From positions 2,888,001-2,952,000 of the forward strand of contig NZ_CP083376.1 of NCBI RefSeq assembly GCF_020042665.1: a stretch of DNA of 64,000 nt, given 5' to 3'. The DNA comes from Pseudoxanthomonas sp. X-1 (GTDB taxonomy: Bacteria; Pseudomonadota; Gammaproteobacteria; Xanthomonadales; Xanthomonadaceae). The translations under genes and the position numbers were made by a program. Each line of letters begins with the position of its first letter. The stretch's first letter is position 1. The notes beneath the pieces are model-generated. The model was not told where the DNA came from. It saw nothing but the letters and a program-made list of their open reading frames with translations, and made no database searches. Positions 20,588 through 30,268 of this stretch are shown here, one piece after another.

Positions 20588-22276
20588 TCAGCGCCGCCCG
20601 CTGCGCACGGTCCAGACCAGCAGCACCACTCCGCACAGGGCCGCGCCGATGAAGCCGGCCAGCCCCAAGGCGGTGCGGAAGTGGCTGGCGATGCCGCCGC
20701 TGTGGATGACGATGGAGGAACCGACGATCAGCGAGGCGGTGATGATGCCCATGGTCAGCCGGTTCACCGCGTGGGCGAACTGGTTGCCGAACGGGCGCAG
20801 GCTGGTGACCTCCAGCTTGACGTTGCCGCGGCCGTAGCGGCGCAGCAGCCGGCGCAGCTCGCGCGGCAGGTCCTCGAGCAGGTCCAGCGAACCGGCCAGC
20901 GCACGCTGGCCGCGGCGCGCCAGCCGGCGCGGGGCGTAGCGGCGCAGCATCGCCCGCTCCAGGAACGGCCGCGCCTGGCCGGCCATGTCGAAGTCCGGGT
21001 CCAGCAGCCGGCCCAGGCCCTCCAGCGTCAGGAAGGCCTTGACCATCAGCGCCAGGTCGCCCGGCAGGACCAGGCCGTGCTCGCGCAGCAGCGCCGAGAT
21101 GCCCAGCAGCATCCGGCCCATGCGCAGGTCCTTGAGCGGCAGGCCGCGGTACTGGTCGATCATCTCGTCGATGTCGGCCTGCAGGCGTTCCTCGTCGACC
21201 TCGGCATCGCCGGCCCAGTCGATCAGGATGTCGGCCACGTCCTGCGGCTGCTGGGCCACCATGCCGTAAAGCAGCCGCGCGATCTGCGCCCGGCGCGGGG
21301 CGCTGACGTGACCGACCATACCGAAGTCGATCACCGCGATGCGCCCGTCCGGCAGGTAGAACAGGTTGCCCGGGTGCGGATCGGCGTGGAACAGGCCGTC
21401 CTCCAGCACCATCTTCATCACGATGTCGGCACCGGTCTGGGCCAGCGTGCGCCGGTCCAGGCCGACAGCTTCGATTCTGGCGATGTTGGCGCCGGGGATG
21501 CCGGCGACGAACGCCTGCACGTTCAGGCGTTCACTGGTCCAGGCCCAGTAGACCTTGGGCACGACCATCTGCGGGTGGTCGGCGAAGTTGGCCGCGATGC
21601 GCTCGGCGTTGTGGCATTCGGCGGCGAAGTCCAGTTCGTTGCGCAGCGAGGCGGTGAACTGCCGCACCATCTCGCGCGGGCGGTAGCGGCGCAGCTCCGG
21701 AGCGCGCGCCTGGACGATCTCGGCCAGCCGCGCCAGCAGGCGCAGGTCGGCCTCGATCGTCTCGCGGATGCCGGGCCGGCGGATCTTGAGGATCACCGCG
21801 CTGCCGTCGGCGAGCCAGGCGCGGTGGGTCTGGGCCAGCGAGGCGGCGGCCAGCGCGGTGGTGTCGATGCGGGCGAACACCGCCTCGGGCTCGGCGCCCA
21901 GGTCCTCGCGCACCTGCGGGCGGACCAGTTCGAAGTCCAGCGCCGGCACGTTGTTCTGCAGCTGGCCCAGCTCGCGCAGGAACTCCGGCCCCAGCAGGTC
22001 CACGCGCGTGGCCAGGATCTGGCCCAGCTTGATGAAGGTCGGCCCCAGCTCCTGCAGCGCCCGGCGCAGGCGCTCGGGCGTGGACATCGTCAGGTATTCC
22101 TCGGCGTGCTCCAGGCGCAGCAGGCGGCCGGCCTTCTCCAGTGCGCCGGTCATGCCGATGCGCCGGGCCACGTCGCCGAAGCCGTAGCGCACCAGCACGG
22201 TGGCGATTTCCTGGATGCGCCCCAGGTCGCGCACGGTGGACAGGGTTTCCCACAGCGCGCCGTGGGGCTTGTTCAC
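20588..22276 (-). CDS. ubiB: UbiB/ABC1 atypical kinase family protein
   Basis: Membrane-anchored ATPase/kinase-like protein needed for ubiquinone synthesis in related bacteria. 562 residues. The KxGQ motif is in PTFIKLGQILATR, the alanine-rich loop in AAASLAQTHRA, the lysine in VILKIRRPG, the catalytic segment in FHADPHPGNLFY and the metal motif in VIDFGMVG. Two C-terminal membrane helices end the protein. The GTG start overlaps the pncC stop as GTGA. It could be a paralogue of UbiB with another lipid role. Confidence 0.85.
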   Translation of the reverse strand: MNKPHGALWETLSTVRDLGRIQEIATVLVRYGFGDVARRIGMTGALEKAGRLLRLEHAEEYLTMSTPERLRRALQELGPTFIKLGQILATRVDLLGPEFLRELGQLQNNVPALDFELVRPQVREDLGAEPEAVFARIDTTALAAASLAQTHRAWLADGSAVILKIRRPGIRETIEADLRLLARLAEIVQARAPELRRYRPREMVRQFTASLRNELDFAAECHNAERIAANFADHPQMVVPKVYWAWTSERLNVQAFVAGIPGANIARIEAVGLDRRTLAQTGADIVMKMVLEDGLFHADPHPGNLFYLPDGRIAVIDFGMVGHVSAPRRAQIARLLYGMVAQQPQDVADILIDWAGDAEVDEERLQADIDEMIDQYRGLPLKDLRMGRMLLGISALLREHGLVLPGDLALMVKAFLTLEGLGRLLDPDFDMAGQARPFLERAMLRRYAPRRLARRGQRALAGSLDLLEDLPRELRRLLRRYGRGNVKLEVTSLRPFGNQFAHAVNRLTMGIITASLIVGSSIVIHSGGIASHFRTALGLAGFIGAALCGVVLLVWTVRSGRR

Positions 22277-22764
22277 AGCGCCTGTCCCAGCCCGCCCAGC
22301 GCCGCGGCCACGGTCTGGCGGCGCACCGCGTCGCGGTCGCCGTCGAAATGGAACACCTGGGCGCGGGCGTAGCCACCGCGGCGTTTCCAGCCGATCCACA
22401 CCGTGCCCACCGGCTTGTCCTCGCTGCCGCCGCCGGGGCCGGCGATGCCGGTCACCGCCACCGCCACACTGGCGCCGGAATTGACCAGCGCGCCGGACAC
22501 CATCTCGATCACCGTCTCGCGGCTGACCGCGCCGAAGGTCTCCAGGGTCTGCGGGCGCACGCCCAGCAACGCCTGCTTGGCCTCGTAGCTGTAGGCGGCC
22601 ATGCCGCAGTCGAACCAGGCCGAGGAGCCGGCGATGTCGGTCATCGCCTTGGCGATCCAGCCGCCGGTGCAGCTCTCGGCGGTGACCAGGCGGTCGCGCT
22701 GCTCGTGCAGGCGCTGGCCGACCGCGGTGGCCAGTTGGGTCAGTTCGGCATCGGAAGGCGGCAT
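22273..22764 (-). CDS. pncC: Nicotinamide-nucleotide amidohydrolase (CinA C-terminal domain)
   Basis: Deamidates NMN to nicotinate mononucleotide in pyridine nucleotide recycling. 163 residues, the single-domain form. AESCTGGWIAK carries the catalytic Ser, and VAVTGIAGPGGGSEDKPVGTVWIG is the second core motif. I use ATG at 22764; an in-frame ATG at 22809 would add 15 residues without conserved sequence. The cinA-recA neighbourhood is common in proteobacteria, here interrupted by ubiB and the small operon. Confidence 0.9.
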   Translation of the reverse strand: MPPSDAELTQLATAVGQRLHEQRDRLVTAESCTGGWIAKAMTDIAGSSAWFDCGMAAYSYEAKQALLGVRPQTLETFGAVSRETVIEMVSGALVNSGASVAVAVTGIAGPGGGSEDKPVGTVWIGWKRRGGYARAQVFHFDGDRDAVRRQTVAAALGGLGQAL

Positions 22765-22862
22765 GGGGCGTCCAGGGTCGGGCAAGTGCACTTCAGTATC
22801 CCAGATCATCGGGGGCGGCCTGGCCGCGCGTGACCATCGTGCGATGCCGCGTGCGTTTTTCG

Positions 22863-22876
22863 TGTAAACGATTACA
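22863..22876. promoter_or_regulatory. LacI-family-type operator before bglX
   Basis: TGTAAACGATTACA: arms TGTAA/TTACA around a central ACGA resembling the CG core of LacI/GalR sites. It lies 62 bases before the beta-glucosidase ATG in the divergent pncC/bglX region. Confidence 0.5.
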
Positions 22877-22938
22877 TTTTACCTCCCGACCCGCCACCCA
22901 CGTGGCCCGAACACACGCTCTGCCCTGGAGGGAGCGGC

Positions 22939-25230
22939 ATGACCCAACACCGAATCACGCGGCGACAGCTGCTTACCGCCGCGGGCGCGGCCACCCTGCT
23001 CTCGCAGCTGCCGATGGGCTTCGCGCTGGGCCGCGCGCGCGACGGCGCGAAGGCGCCGGCCTTCATCGACGACCTGATCGGCCGCATGAGCCTGGCCGAA
23101 AAGGCCGGACAGCTGACGCTGATGGCTTCGGCCAGCCAGAACGGCGCGGCCGCCGCGGCCAATCCGATCAGCAACACCTCGGCGGTCTCCGCGCAGGTGG
23201 CCGCGGTCAAGGCCGGCCAGCTGACCGGCGTGTTCAACAGCTCCAACGTGCTCTGGCACGAGCGCCTGCAGAAGGCCGCCATGCAGAGCCGGCTGAAGAT
23301 CCCGATGCTGTTCGCCGCCGACGTCATCCACGGCTTCACCACGGTGTTCCCGGTGCCGCTGGGCGAGGCGGCCAGCTTCGAGCCGGAGTTGGCCCGGCGC
23401 ACCGCGCGCGCGGCGGCGATGGAGGCGGCGGCGGTCGGCATCGACTGGACCTTCGCGCCGATGGTGGACATCGCCCGCGACGCGCGCTGGGGCCGCGGCG
23501 TGGAAGGCAGCGGCGAGGACGTGCTGCTGGGCCGGCGCATGGCGCAGGCCCGCGTGCGCGGCTTCCAGGGCGAGCGCGGCCTGGCCGACCCCGAGGCCGT
23601 GGTCGCCTGTCCCAAGCACTTCTGCGCCTACGGCGCGGCCGAGGGCGGCCTGGACTACAACACCACCGATGTGTCCGAACGCGTGCTGCGGCAGACCTAT
23701 TTCCCGCCGTTCCAGGCCGGGTTCGATGCCGGCGCGATGACCACGATGGCCTCGTTCAACGAGATCTCCGGCATCCCGGCCACGGCCAACCACTGGCTGC
23801 TGGACGATGTGCTGCGCGGCGAATGGGACTTCACCGGCGTGGTCGTGTCCGACTACACCGGCGATGAGGAACTGATCGCCCATGGCTTCGCCCGCGACGG
23901 GCGCGATGCGGCGCGGCTGGCGATCCTGGCCGGCGTGGACATGAGCATGCAGAGCGCGCTCTACCTCAAGCACCTGCCCGCGCTGGTGGAAAGCGGCGAA
24001 GTGCCGATGGCGGTGGTCGACCGCTCGGTGCGGCGCGTGCTGATGCTCAAGGCGCAGCTGGGCCTGTTCGACGACCCGTTCCGCCGGATCAAGCCGTCGG
24101 CGCCCTCGCGCCAGCGCCTGCCCGAGACGCTGGAGCTGGCGCGCGAGGCCGCGCGCAAGTCGGTGGTGCTGCTGAAGAACGAGCACGATGTGCTGCCGCT
24201 GCGCAGCAGCGGCCAGCGCATCGCCCTGATCGGCCCGCTGGCGCAGGACTGGGACAGCACCAAGGGCCCGTGGACGCTGTTCGAGGGCGACGATTCGGGC
24301 AGCGACCTGGCCACCGGCATGAAGCAGACGCTGGCCGATCCCTCGCTGCTGCAGGTGGTGGCCGGCTGCGGCTACCAGAAGCCGCTGGCCGGGGGCGTGC
24401 AGGAGGCGGTGGCCGCCGCACGCGCGGCCGACGTGGTGGTGATGGCCATCGGCGAGTCGCGCGACGACTCGGGCGAGGCGCGTTCGCGCACCTCGATCAC
24501 CGTGCCGCAGGTGCAGCAGGACCTGCTCGACGCGGTCGCGGCCACCGGCAAGCCGGTGGTGGTGGTGCTGGGCAACGGCCGCGCGCTGGCGCTGGGCCAG
24601 CTGGCGCCCAAGGCGCAGGCGGTGCTGGTGGGCTGGTACCTCGGCTCGAGTTCGGGCCTGGGGCTGTGCGATGTGCTGTTCGGCGCGCATGGGCCGTCGG
24701 CGCGCCTGCCGGTCAGCTTCCCGCGCGAGTCCGGCCAGGTGCCGTACTACTACGACCACAAGACCACCGGGCGGCCCGATCCGCAGCCGGAGAAGCTCAG
24801 CCCGTTCAAGACGCGCTACATGACCGCGCCCAACTCGGCGCTGTTCCCGTTCGGCCATGGGCTGACCTACGGGCGGATCGAATACGGCGGGCTGGACCTC
24901 GGCGATGGCCGGCTGCCCGCCGACGGCGCGCTGACGGTGCGCGCCACGATCAGCAACCGCGGCAGCCGCGCGGCCGAGGAAGTGGTGCAGCTGTACGTGC
25001 ACGACCGCGTGGCCAGCATCACCCGACCGGTGCAGGAGCTGAAGGACTTCCGCAAGATCCGCCTGGAACCCGGCGCCAGCGCGCAGGTGGAGTTCACCCT
25101 GCGCCGCGCCGACCTGCTGTTCGTCGGCCAGGACCTCAAGCCCACGGTCGAGCCGGGCACCTTCGACGTGTGGGTGGCGCCGTCGGCCGAGGTGGATGGG
25201 CTGCACGGGACGTTCGAGCTGCTGGGCTGA
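22939..25230 (+). CDS. bglX: Glycoside hydrolase family 3 beta-glucosidase, Tat-type export signal
   Basis: 763 residues. N-terminal TRRQLLTAAGAATLL is a twin-arginine signal, pointing to export of the folded enzyme to the periplasm. The GH3 barrel (about 45-370) includes KHFCAYGAAEGG and the nucleophile Asp305 in VVSDYTG; the second domain contains LLKNEHDVLPL and GHGLTYGRIEY, and an Fn3-like C-terminal domain follows. Length matches E. coli BglX. It probably cleaves beta-linked gluco-oligosaccharides. GGAGGGAGC precedes the ATG. Confidence 0.93.
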   Translation: MTQHRITRRQLLTAAGAATLLSQLPMGFALGRARDGAKAPAFIDDLIGRMSLAEKAGQLTLMASASQNGAAAAANPISNTSAVSAQVAAVKAGQLTGVFNSSNVLWHERLQKAAMQSRLKIPMLFAADVIHGFTTVFPVPLGEAASFEPELARRTARAAAMEAAAVGIDWTFAPMVDIARDARWGRGVEGSGEDVLLGRRMAQARVRGFQGERGLADPEAVVACPKHFCAYGAAEGGLDYNTTDVSERVLRQTYFPPFQAGFDAGAMTTMASFNEISGIPATANHWLLDDVLRGEWDFTGVVVSDYTGDEELIAHGFARDGRDAARLAILAGVDMSMQSALYLKHLPALVESGEVPMAVVDRSVRRVLMLKAQLGLFDDPFRRIKPSAPSRQRLPETLELAREAARKSVVLLKNEHDVLPLRSSGQRIALIGPLAQDWDSTKGPWTLFEGDDSGSDLATGMKQTLADPSLLQVVAGCGYQKPLAGGVQEAVAAARAADVVVMAIGESRDDSGEARSRTSITVPQVQQDLLDAVAATGKPVVVVLGNGRALALGQLAPKAQAVLVGWYLGSSSGLGLCDVLFGAHGPSARLPVSFPRESGQVPYYYDHKTTGRPDPQPEKLSPFKTRYMTAPNSALFPFGHGLTYGRIEYGGLDLGDGRLPADGALTVRATISNRGSRAAEEVVQLYVHDRVASITRPVQELKDFRKIRLEPGASAQVEFTLRRADLLFVGQDLKPTVEPGTFDVWVAPSAEVDGLHGTFELLG

Positions 25231-25246
25231 CCGGACAGAGCTTTTC

Positions 25247-25312
25247 GTGGGAGCCGCCATGGCGGCGATGGCTTTCCCGATAAAGCCCCATCGCCGCCGT
25301 GGCGGCTCCCAC
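25247..25312. repeat. REP-like palindromic element, copy 1
   Basis: Two 25-base arms (25247-25271 and 25288-25312) are inverted with one mismatch and enclose a short loop; the core word is GTGGGAGCCGCCATGGCGGC. The left arm recurs at 33397. It lies 16 bases after bglX and could fold into a strong hairpin in either transcript. Confidence 0.8.
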
Positions 25313-25400
25313 AAAGCCGGTGCCGGTGTGCCGGTGCTGTCGCATGCGGGACGGTTCGCTGGGCTACGCTTGCCCTTCCCGCCTGCCCTCGCCCGCGCGC

Positions 25401-26414
25401 ATGCCTCAACTCGAGCACTACGGTTCCAACGAAGACGGCTTGATCTGGGGCTACCGGTTCGTGCCCGGCCAGCCGGCCGAGGCGTTCGGCAGCGAGGCCG
25501 TTGATGCCTTCCTGGCCGATCCGCAGGCCAGTGCGCGCGGCGAGTTCCTGTGGCTGCATTTCTCGCTGGCCAACCAGGCCTCGCGGCGCTTCCTGGCCAA
25601 CCGCCTGACCCTGCCGGAAGCCTTCCACGACTCGCTCGGCAGCGGCATGGGCTCGACCCGGCTGGAGCTGGACGAGGGCGCGCTGGTGGCGGTGATCCAC
25701 GACGTGCTGTTCGATTCCACCTTCGATGCGTCCGAGATCGGCACCACCACGCTGAGCATCGCGCCGCGGCTGGTGGTCAGCGCGCGGCTGCGGCCGCTGC
25801 GTTCGGTCGAGCAGCTGCGCACGGCGGTGCGCAACGGCCAGGACTTCCGCTCGCCGGTGGACCTGCTGGCGCATCTGCTGCGCGACCAGGCCAGCGTGCT
25901 GGGCGACATCGTGCGCAAGTCGACCGCGCGCGTGGACCAGATCGAGGACCGGCTGCTGGACAACCGCGTGGCCACCGACCGCAAGGAGCTGGGCGCGCTG
26001 CGCCGCTCGCTGGTGCGGCTGCAGCGGCTGCTGGCGCCCGAGCCCACCGCCCTGTTCCGGCTGCTCAACCGGCCGCCGGCCTGGATCAGCCGCGAGGACG
26101 TGATCGACCTGCAGCAGGCGGCCGAGGAGTTCTCCACCGCCGTGGGCGATTCGGCCTCGCTGGTCGAACGGGTCAAGCTGATCCAGGAGGAACTGGCCGC
26201 GCTGGTCAACGAGCAGAGCAGCCGCACGCTGTTCATCCTGACCGTGGTCACCGTGCTGGCGCTGCCGGTGAACCTGATCGCCGGCCTGTTCGGCATGAAC
26301 GTGGGGGGCGTGCCGCTCGCCACCTCGGCGCACGGCTTCGCCGTGGTGGTGACCGGCCTGGTGCTGCTGACCGCGGTGCTGGCCTGGCTGGCCTTCGGTC
26401 GGCGCGCGGATTAG
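25401..26414 (+). CDS. zntB: CorA-superfamily metal transporter, ZntB-like
   Basis: Inner-membrane divalent cation transporter. 337 residues: cytoplasmic N-domain with a coiled-coil region (about 170-270, VLGDIVRKSTARVDQIEDRL), then two C-terminal membrane helices. The pore motif is GMN in GLFGMNVGGVPL; the following VGGVP is more like ZntB than CorA (MPE). E. coli ZntB moves zinc. ATG at 25401 is chosen because the frame upstream enters the palindromic repeat. Confidence 0.8.
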   Translation: MPQLEHYGSNEDGLIWGYRFVPGQPAEAFGSEAVDAFLADPQASARGEFLWLHFSLANQASRRFLANRLTLPEAFHDSLGSGMGSTRLELDEGALVAVIHDVLFDSTFDASEIGTTTLSIAPRLVVSARLRPLRSVEQLRTAVRNGQDFRSPVDLLAHLLRDQASVLGDIVRKSTARVDQIEDRLLDNRVATDRKELGALRRSLVRLQRLLAPEPTALFRLLNRPPAWISREDVIDLQQAAEEFSTAVGDSASLVERVKLIQEELAALVNEQSSRTLFILTVVTVLALPVNLIAGLFGMNVGGVPLATSAHGFAVVVTGLVLLTAVLAWLAFGRRAD

Positions 26415-26650
26415 CCGATGCGGCGTTCCCAGCCCGCAACGCGCCTGACACGCGCTAGGCTCCGGCAGGAGCGCCTGACAAGCCCAGGGACCTTGCGAGC
26501 GCGACGGACCCGACGAAGGTGACGACCCGCCCAAGCCTCGGAACTCCTTCGGCGGCACGACAGGCGTCTGCCTGGCTTGGCCGCCCTGGCAGGTCATGCC
26601 GCACACGCGATCCGCCGGCGCCGACGCGCCGGCCCTGGCTGCCTTCCGCC

Positions 26651-27487
26651 TCAGAGCATCTCGAGCGCGCGCTTGGCCCGTGGCGGCGGGAAGGCACGGT
26701 CCAGGTCGGCCAGGTCCTCTTCGGTGAGCGTGAGCGACACTGCGCCGGCGTTGTCCTCCACATGCGCGCGGCTGGCGGCCTTGGGGATGGCGATGACGCC
26801 CGGGCGGCGCAACACCCAGGCCAGCGCGACCTGGAGGTCGCTGGCGCCGTGGCGCCGGGCGATCTTCTGCAGCGCGGCGTGGCCCTTGAGCCGGCCCTGC
26901 TCCACCGGGCTGTAGGCCATCGCGGCGATCTGGCGCTGTTCCAGCCACGGCAGCAGGTCGTATTCGGGGCCGCGCCGGGTGAGGTTGTAGAGGATCTGGT
27001 CGGTCGCGCAGTGCGTGCCGCCGGCGTCGATGAGTTCCTCCATGTCGTCCACATCGAGGTTGCTCACGCCCCAGTGGCGGATCTTGCCGGCCTGGCGCAG
27101 CGCCTGCATCGCATCGACCGTCTCGGCCAGCGGCACCGCGCCGCGCCAGTGCAGGAGGTACAGGTCGATGCGGTCGGTGCCCAGGTGGCGCAGGCTGCGC
27201 TCGCAGGCCTGCGGCAGGCGGCCGCGCGAGGCATTCTGCGGATAGGCCTTGCTGACCACGAAGACTTCGTCGCGCCGGCCCTGGATCGCCTCGCCGACCA
27301 GGCGCTCGGACGCGCCTTCGCCGTACATCTCGGCGGTATCGATCAGGCGCAGGCCCAGGTCGATGCCGCGCTGCAGGGCCTCGATCTCGGCCTTGCGGCG
27401 CGCCGGATCGTCGCCCATGTTCCAGGTGCCCTGGCCCAGGACCGGAACGTCCTGGCCGCCGAGCCGGGTGGTGGGGATGGGGAGCAT
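26651..27487 (-). CDS. Aldo/keto reductase
   Basis: NADPH-dependent carbonyl reductase of 278 residues. The catalytic tetrad is complete: Asp50, Tyr55 (DTAEMYGEG), Lys80 (VVSKAYP) and His113 (LLHWRG). The cofactor region SNLDVDDMEEL and AIPKAASRAHVEDN is present. Substrate unknown. It stands alone on the minus strand; the 236 bases between it and the convergent transporter hold no gene I can support. Confidence 0.9.
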   Translation of the reverse strand: MLPIPTTRLGGQDVPVLGQGTWNMGDDPARRKAEIEALQRGIDLGLRLIDTAEMYGEGASERLVGEAIQGRRDEVFVVSKAYPQNASRGRLPQACERSLRHLGTDRIDLYLLHWRGAVPLAETVDAMQALRQAGKIRHWGVSNLDVDDMEELIDAGGTHCATDQILYNLTRRGPEYDLLPWLEQRQIAAMAYSPVEQGRLKGHAALQKIARRHGASDLQVALAWVLRRPGVIAIPKAASRAHVEDNAGAVSLTLTEEDLADLDRAFPPPRAKRALEML

Positions 27488-27648
27488 GGCCGAACACCTG
27501 CGCTGCACGACGGGACTTGCCGTGCGGACGACCGTAGCCCCCGGGCGCTCAGCGAGGCGTGAGCGGCATGTGGCCGGAGTGTGCGGAAACGAAGGTCAGA
27601 CGTCGTCCTTCGCCGTGCGGCATCGGCAGGGCCCCGCGCGCGTCGGGC

Positions 27649-28038
27649 TCAGGCGCGCGCGCTGGTGATCGTGGCGCCCTCGCGCATCACCAGGGTGACG
27701 GGCGTGCGCGCGACCACGTCGAGCAGACGTTCCCACTGCGCATCGCTCAGCGCCGCCGAGGCGTGCAGCGTGCGATGCACGTGCAGCTTGCCGTCGGCGT
27801 CGCGCTCGGAGGACAGCTCGGCGCTGAATTCGCCCAGGTCCCAGCCCTTCTTCTGCGCGTACATGCGCAGCGTGATCGCGGTGCAGGCCGCCAGCGAGGC
27901 CAGGTACAGGTCGAACGGCGCCATGCCCTGGTCCTGTCCGCCCAGCGCGGCCGGTTCGTCGGCCACCAGCGCGTGGTGACGGGTGGAAATGCGATGAGCG
28001 TAGTCGGTGCCGGTGGACTGGATACGGACGTGCGACAT
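27649..28038 (-). CDS. OsmC-family protein lacking the second cysteine
   Basis: 129 residues of the OsmC/Ohr fold. The first active-site Cys is Cys52 in ASLAACTAITL, but the place of the second Cys is taken by Thr112 (ARTPVTLVM), so a classic two-Cys peroxidase cycle is unlikely. Such single-Cys members exist in the YhfA-like branch. AGGAG precedes the ATG at 28038. It lies next to a LysR regulator but is separated from it by 143 bases. Confidence 0.85.
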   Translation of the reverse strand: MSHVRIQSTGTDYAHRISTRHHALVADEPAALGGQDQGMAPFDLYLASLAACTAITLRMYAQKKGWDLGEFSAELSSERDADGKLHVHRTLHASAALSDAQWERLLDVVARTPVTLVMREGATITSARA

Positions 28039-28181
28039 GGGGAACTCCTGTGGTTCAAAGGGGCGGTGCTGCCGTCGCATGCTGCGGCGACGAAGTTTCG
28101 ATGGGGATCAGCGGCAGGAGGCGGATCATCCCGCAGGCTCGGCGCAGGCCCCGACCTGGTCGCACTGCCGGCGCAGCGCGC

Positions 28182-29159
28182 TCACTGCGACGCGCCCCGC
28201 GCCGGCCTTCCTCTGCGCGCTCGCTTGGTCGGCGCCGTGGCGCGCACGCTTGCGCCGACCGCCGGACGCGAGTGCGCGACATGGGCTTCCATGCACGCCA
28301 CCAGCGCGTCGAAGACCGCCTTGCAGCGTCGGCTGCCGCGCAGGTCGCCGTGCATCGTCACCCAGGTTTCCAGCGGATAGGAAAAGGTGTCGGGCAGCAC
28401 GCGGACCAGCGGCTCACCGCGCTGCGCCAGCGCCACCTGGCAGATGCCGATCCCGCAGCCGGCCCGGATCATGGCCAGCTGCGCCACGTCGCTGTCGCTG
28501 CACAGGGCGAAGGCCTCCCGGTCCAGGAACGGGAACCGCGCCTTGGCCGCGCGCAGGAAAGGCGTTTCGCGATCGAAACCGATCAGGGCGTGCTGCTTCA
28601 GTCCGGCGAGCGTGGCCGGCGTCCCGTGCCGTTCGAGATAGTCGGCGTGGGCAAACAGCCCCAGCTCGATGCTGCCGATCCGGCGTGCGACCAGGGCCTG
28701 CTGCCGGGGCGGGGTCATGCGGATGGCGACGTCGACCTCGCGCTGCAGCAGGTCCTGCACGCGGTTGGTCGGCACCAGTTCGATCTTCAGCAGCGGATGC
28801 GCGTTGCGCAGGCGGGCCAGCGCCGGCGGCAGCACCTCGATCCCGATCACCTCGCTGGCCGAGACGCGCACGGTGCCGCGGATGCCCTCGCCCTGGCTGA
28901 GGGCCTCGCGCTCCAGGGCGGCGGCGGTGTTGCGCATGGCCTCGGCGTGCCCCCGCAGCGCGACGGCGGCATCGGTTGGCACCAGGCCGGCCTGCGTACG
29001 GGTGAACAGGGTCTGCCCGAAGGCGGTTTCCAGAGCGGTGATGTGCCGGCCGACGGTCGGCTGGGTGATGCCCAGCGCCCGCGCGGCGCCGGACAGCGAG
29101 CCTTCCGTCAGGACGGACAGCAGGCTGCGGTAGTGTTCCCATCCGATCTTCTCGGCCAT
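28182..29159 (-). CDS. LysR-family transcriptional regulator
   Basis: 325 residues. N-terminal winged HTH (LLSVLTEGSLSGAARALGITQPTVGRHITALE, residues 13-44) and a LysR substrate-binding domain (about 93-290). The C-terminal 30 residues are basic (TKRARRGRPARG), unusual for the family. It is divergent from the NAD-epimerase gene at 29258 with 98 bases between, the standard layout for a LysR regulator and its target. Confidence 0.9.
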   Translation of the reverse strand: MAEKIGWEHYRSLLSVLTEGSLSGAARALGITQPTVGRHITALETAFGQTLFTRTQAGLVPTDAAVALRGHAEAMRNTAAALEREALSQGEGIRGTVRVSASEVIGIEVLPPALARLRNAHPLLKIELVPTNRVQDLLQREVDVAIRMTPPRQQALVARRIGSIELGLFAHADYLERHGTPATLAGLKQHALIGFDRETPFLRAAKARFPFLDREAFALCSDSDVAQLAMIRAGCGIGICQVALAQRGEPLVRVLPDTFSYPLETWVTMHGDLRGSRRCKAVFDALVACMEAHVAHSRPAVGASVRATAPTKRARRGRPARGASQ

Positions 29160-29257
29160 ACGAAAATGTATAGCGGATCGATCGCGACCGGCAATTCACA
29201 ACCATCCGGATCTGGCCGACGCTGGCTGCCTCCCATCGACAGGAAGGAAGCAGCTCC

Positions 29258-30268
29258 ATGGATATCTCCACGAACAAGCGCGCGCTGGTCCTGGGCGCCA
29301 GCGGCGGCATCGGGGGCGAAGTCGCCCGCCAGCTGCGCGATGCGGGCTGGCAGGTCCGAGGGCTCAAGCGCGGCCTGGAATCGCTCACCGAGCAGCGTGA
29401 TGGCATCACGTGGATACGCGGCGATGCGATGGCGCGAAACGATGTCCTGAGCGCGGCGCGCGGCTGCCAGGTCATCGTCCATGCGGTCAATCCGCCGGGC
29501 TATCGCCATTGGGGGCAGCGGGTGCTGCCGATGGTGGACAACACCATCGCCGCCGCCATCGCCGAACGCGCCACGATCGTCCTGCCGGGAACGGTCTACA
29601 ACTACGGCCCCGATGCGTTTCCGCTGATCGCCGAGGAGGCGCCGCAGCATCCGGCCAGCCGCAAGGGCGGCATCCGCGTGCAGATGGAGCAACGTCTGCG
29701 CGATGCGACCGCGCAGGGTGCGCGCGCGATCGTGGTGCGCGCGGGCGACTTCTTCGGGCCGCGCGCGGGCAACAGCTGGTTCTCCCAGGGCCTGGTCAAG
29801 CCGGGCCAGCCGGTGAAGAAGATCCTGCTGCCTGGCAAGGCGGGCGTGGGCCACCAGTGGGCTTACCTGCCGGATGTGGCGCGCACGATGGTCGCGCTGC
29901 TCGATCGACGCGACGCGCTGGCGCCGTTCGCGCGCTTCCACATGACCGGCTACTGGGACGCGGACGGCACGCGGATGGCGCAGGCGATCCGCGCCGTCGC
30001 CCGCCGGCATGGCCAGCACCCGGTCGTGTCCGCCTTCCCCTGGTGGCTGACCTGGGCCCTGGCGCCCTTCGTGCCGACCCTGCGCGAGCTGAGGGAGATG
30101 CGCTATCTCTGGAACGCGCCGGTCCGCCTGGATGGCCGGCAGCTGGCGGCCGTGCTGGGCGAAGAGCCGCACACGCCGCTGGAGCAGGCCGTGGAAGCGA
30201 CCCTGGCGGGAATGGGCTGCATTCCGCCGGCTATCGGCATGTCGTCCTCGCCAGCGCACGCGGCCTGA
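29258..30268 (+). CDS. NAD(P)-dependent epimerase/reductase, atypical SDR
   Basis: 336 residues. Rossmann motif LVLGASGGIGGEV at 10-22, then TVYNYGPDAFP in the region of the SDR active site and RAGDFFGPRAGNSW. The set of motifs fits the extended/atypical SDRs annotated as NAD-dependent epimerases; the substrate is unknown. Divergent from a LysR regulator, which probably controls it. No signal peptide; one hydrophobic patch (WWLTWALAPFVP) near residue 258. Confidence 0.8.
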   Translation: MDISTNKRALVLGASGGIGGEVARQLRDAGWQVRGLKRGLESLTEQRDGITWIRGDAMARNDVLSAARGCQVIVHAVNPPGYRHWGQRVLPMVDNTIAAAIAERATIVLPGTVYNYGPDAFPLIAEEAPQHPASRKGGIRVQMEQRLRDATAQGARAIVVRAGDFFGPRAGNSWFSQGLVKPGQPVKKILLPGKAGVGHQWAYLPDVARTMVALLDRRDALAPFARFHMTGYWDADGTRMAQAIRAVARRHGQHPVVSAFPWWLTWALAPFVPTLRELREMRYLWNAPVRLDGRQLAAVLGEEPHTPLEQAVEATLAGMGCIPPAIGMSSSPAHAA

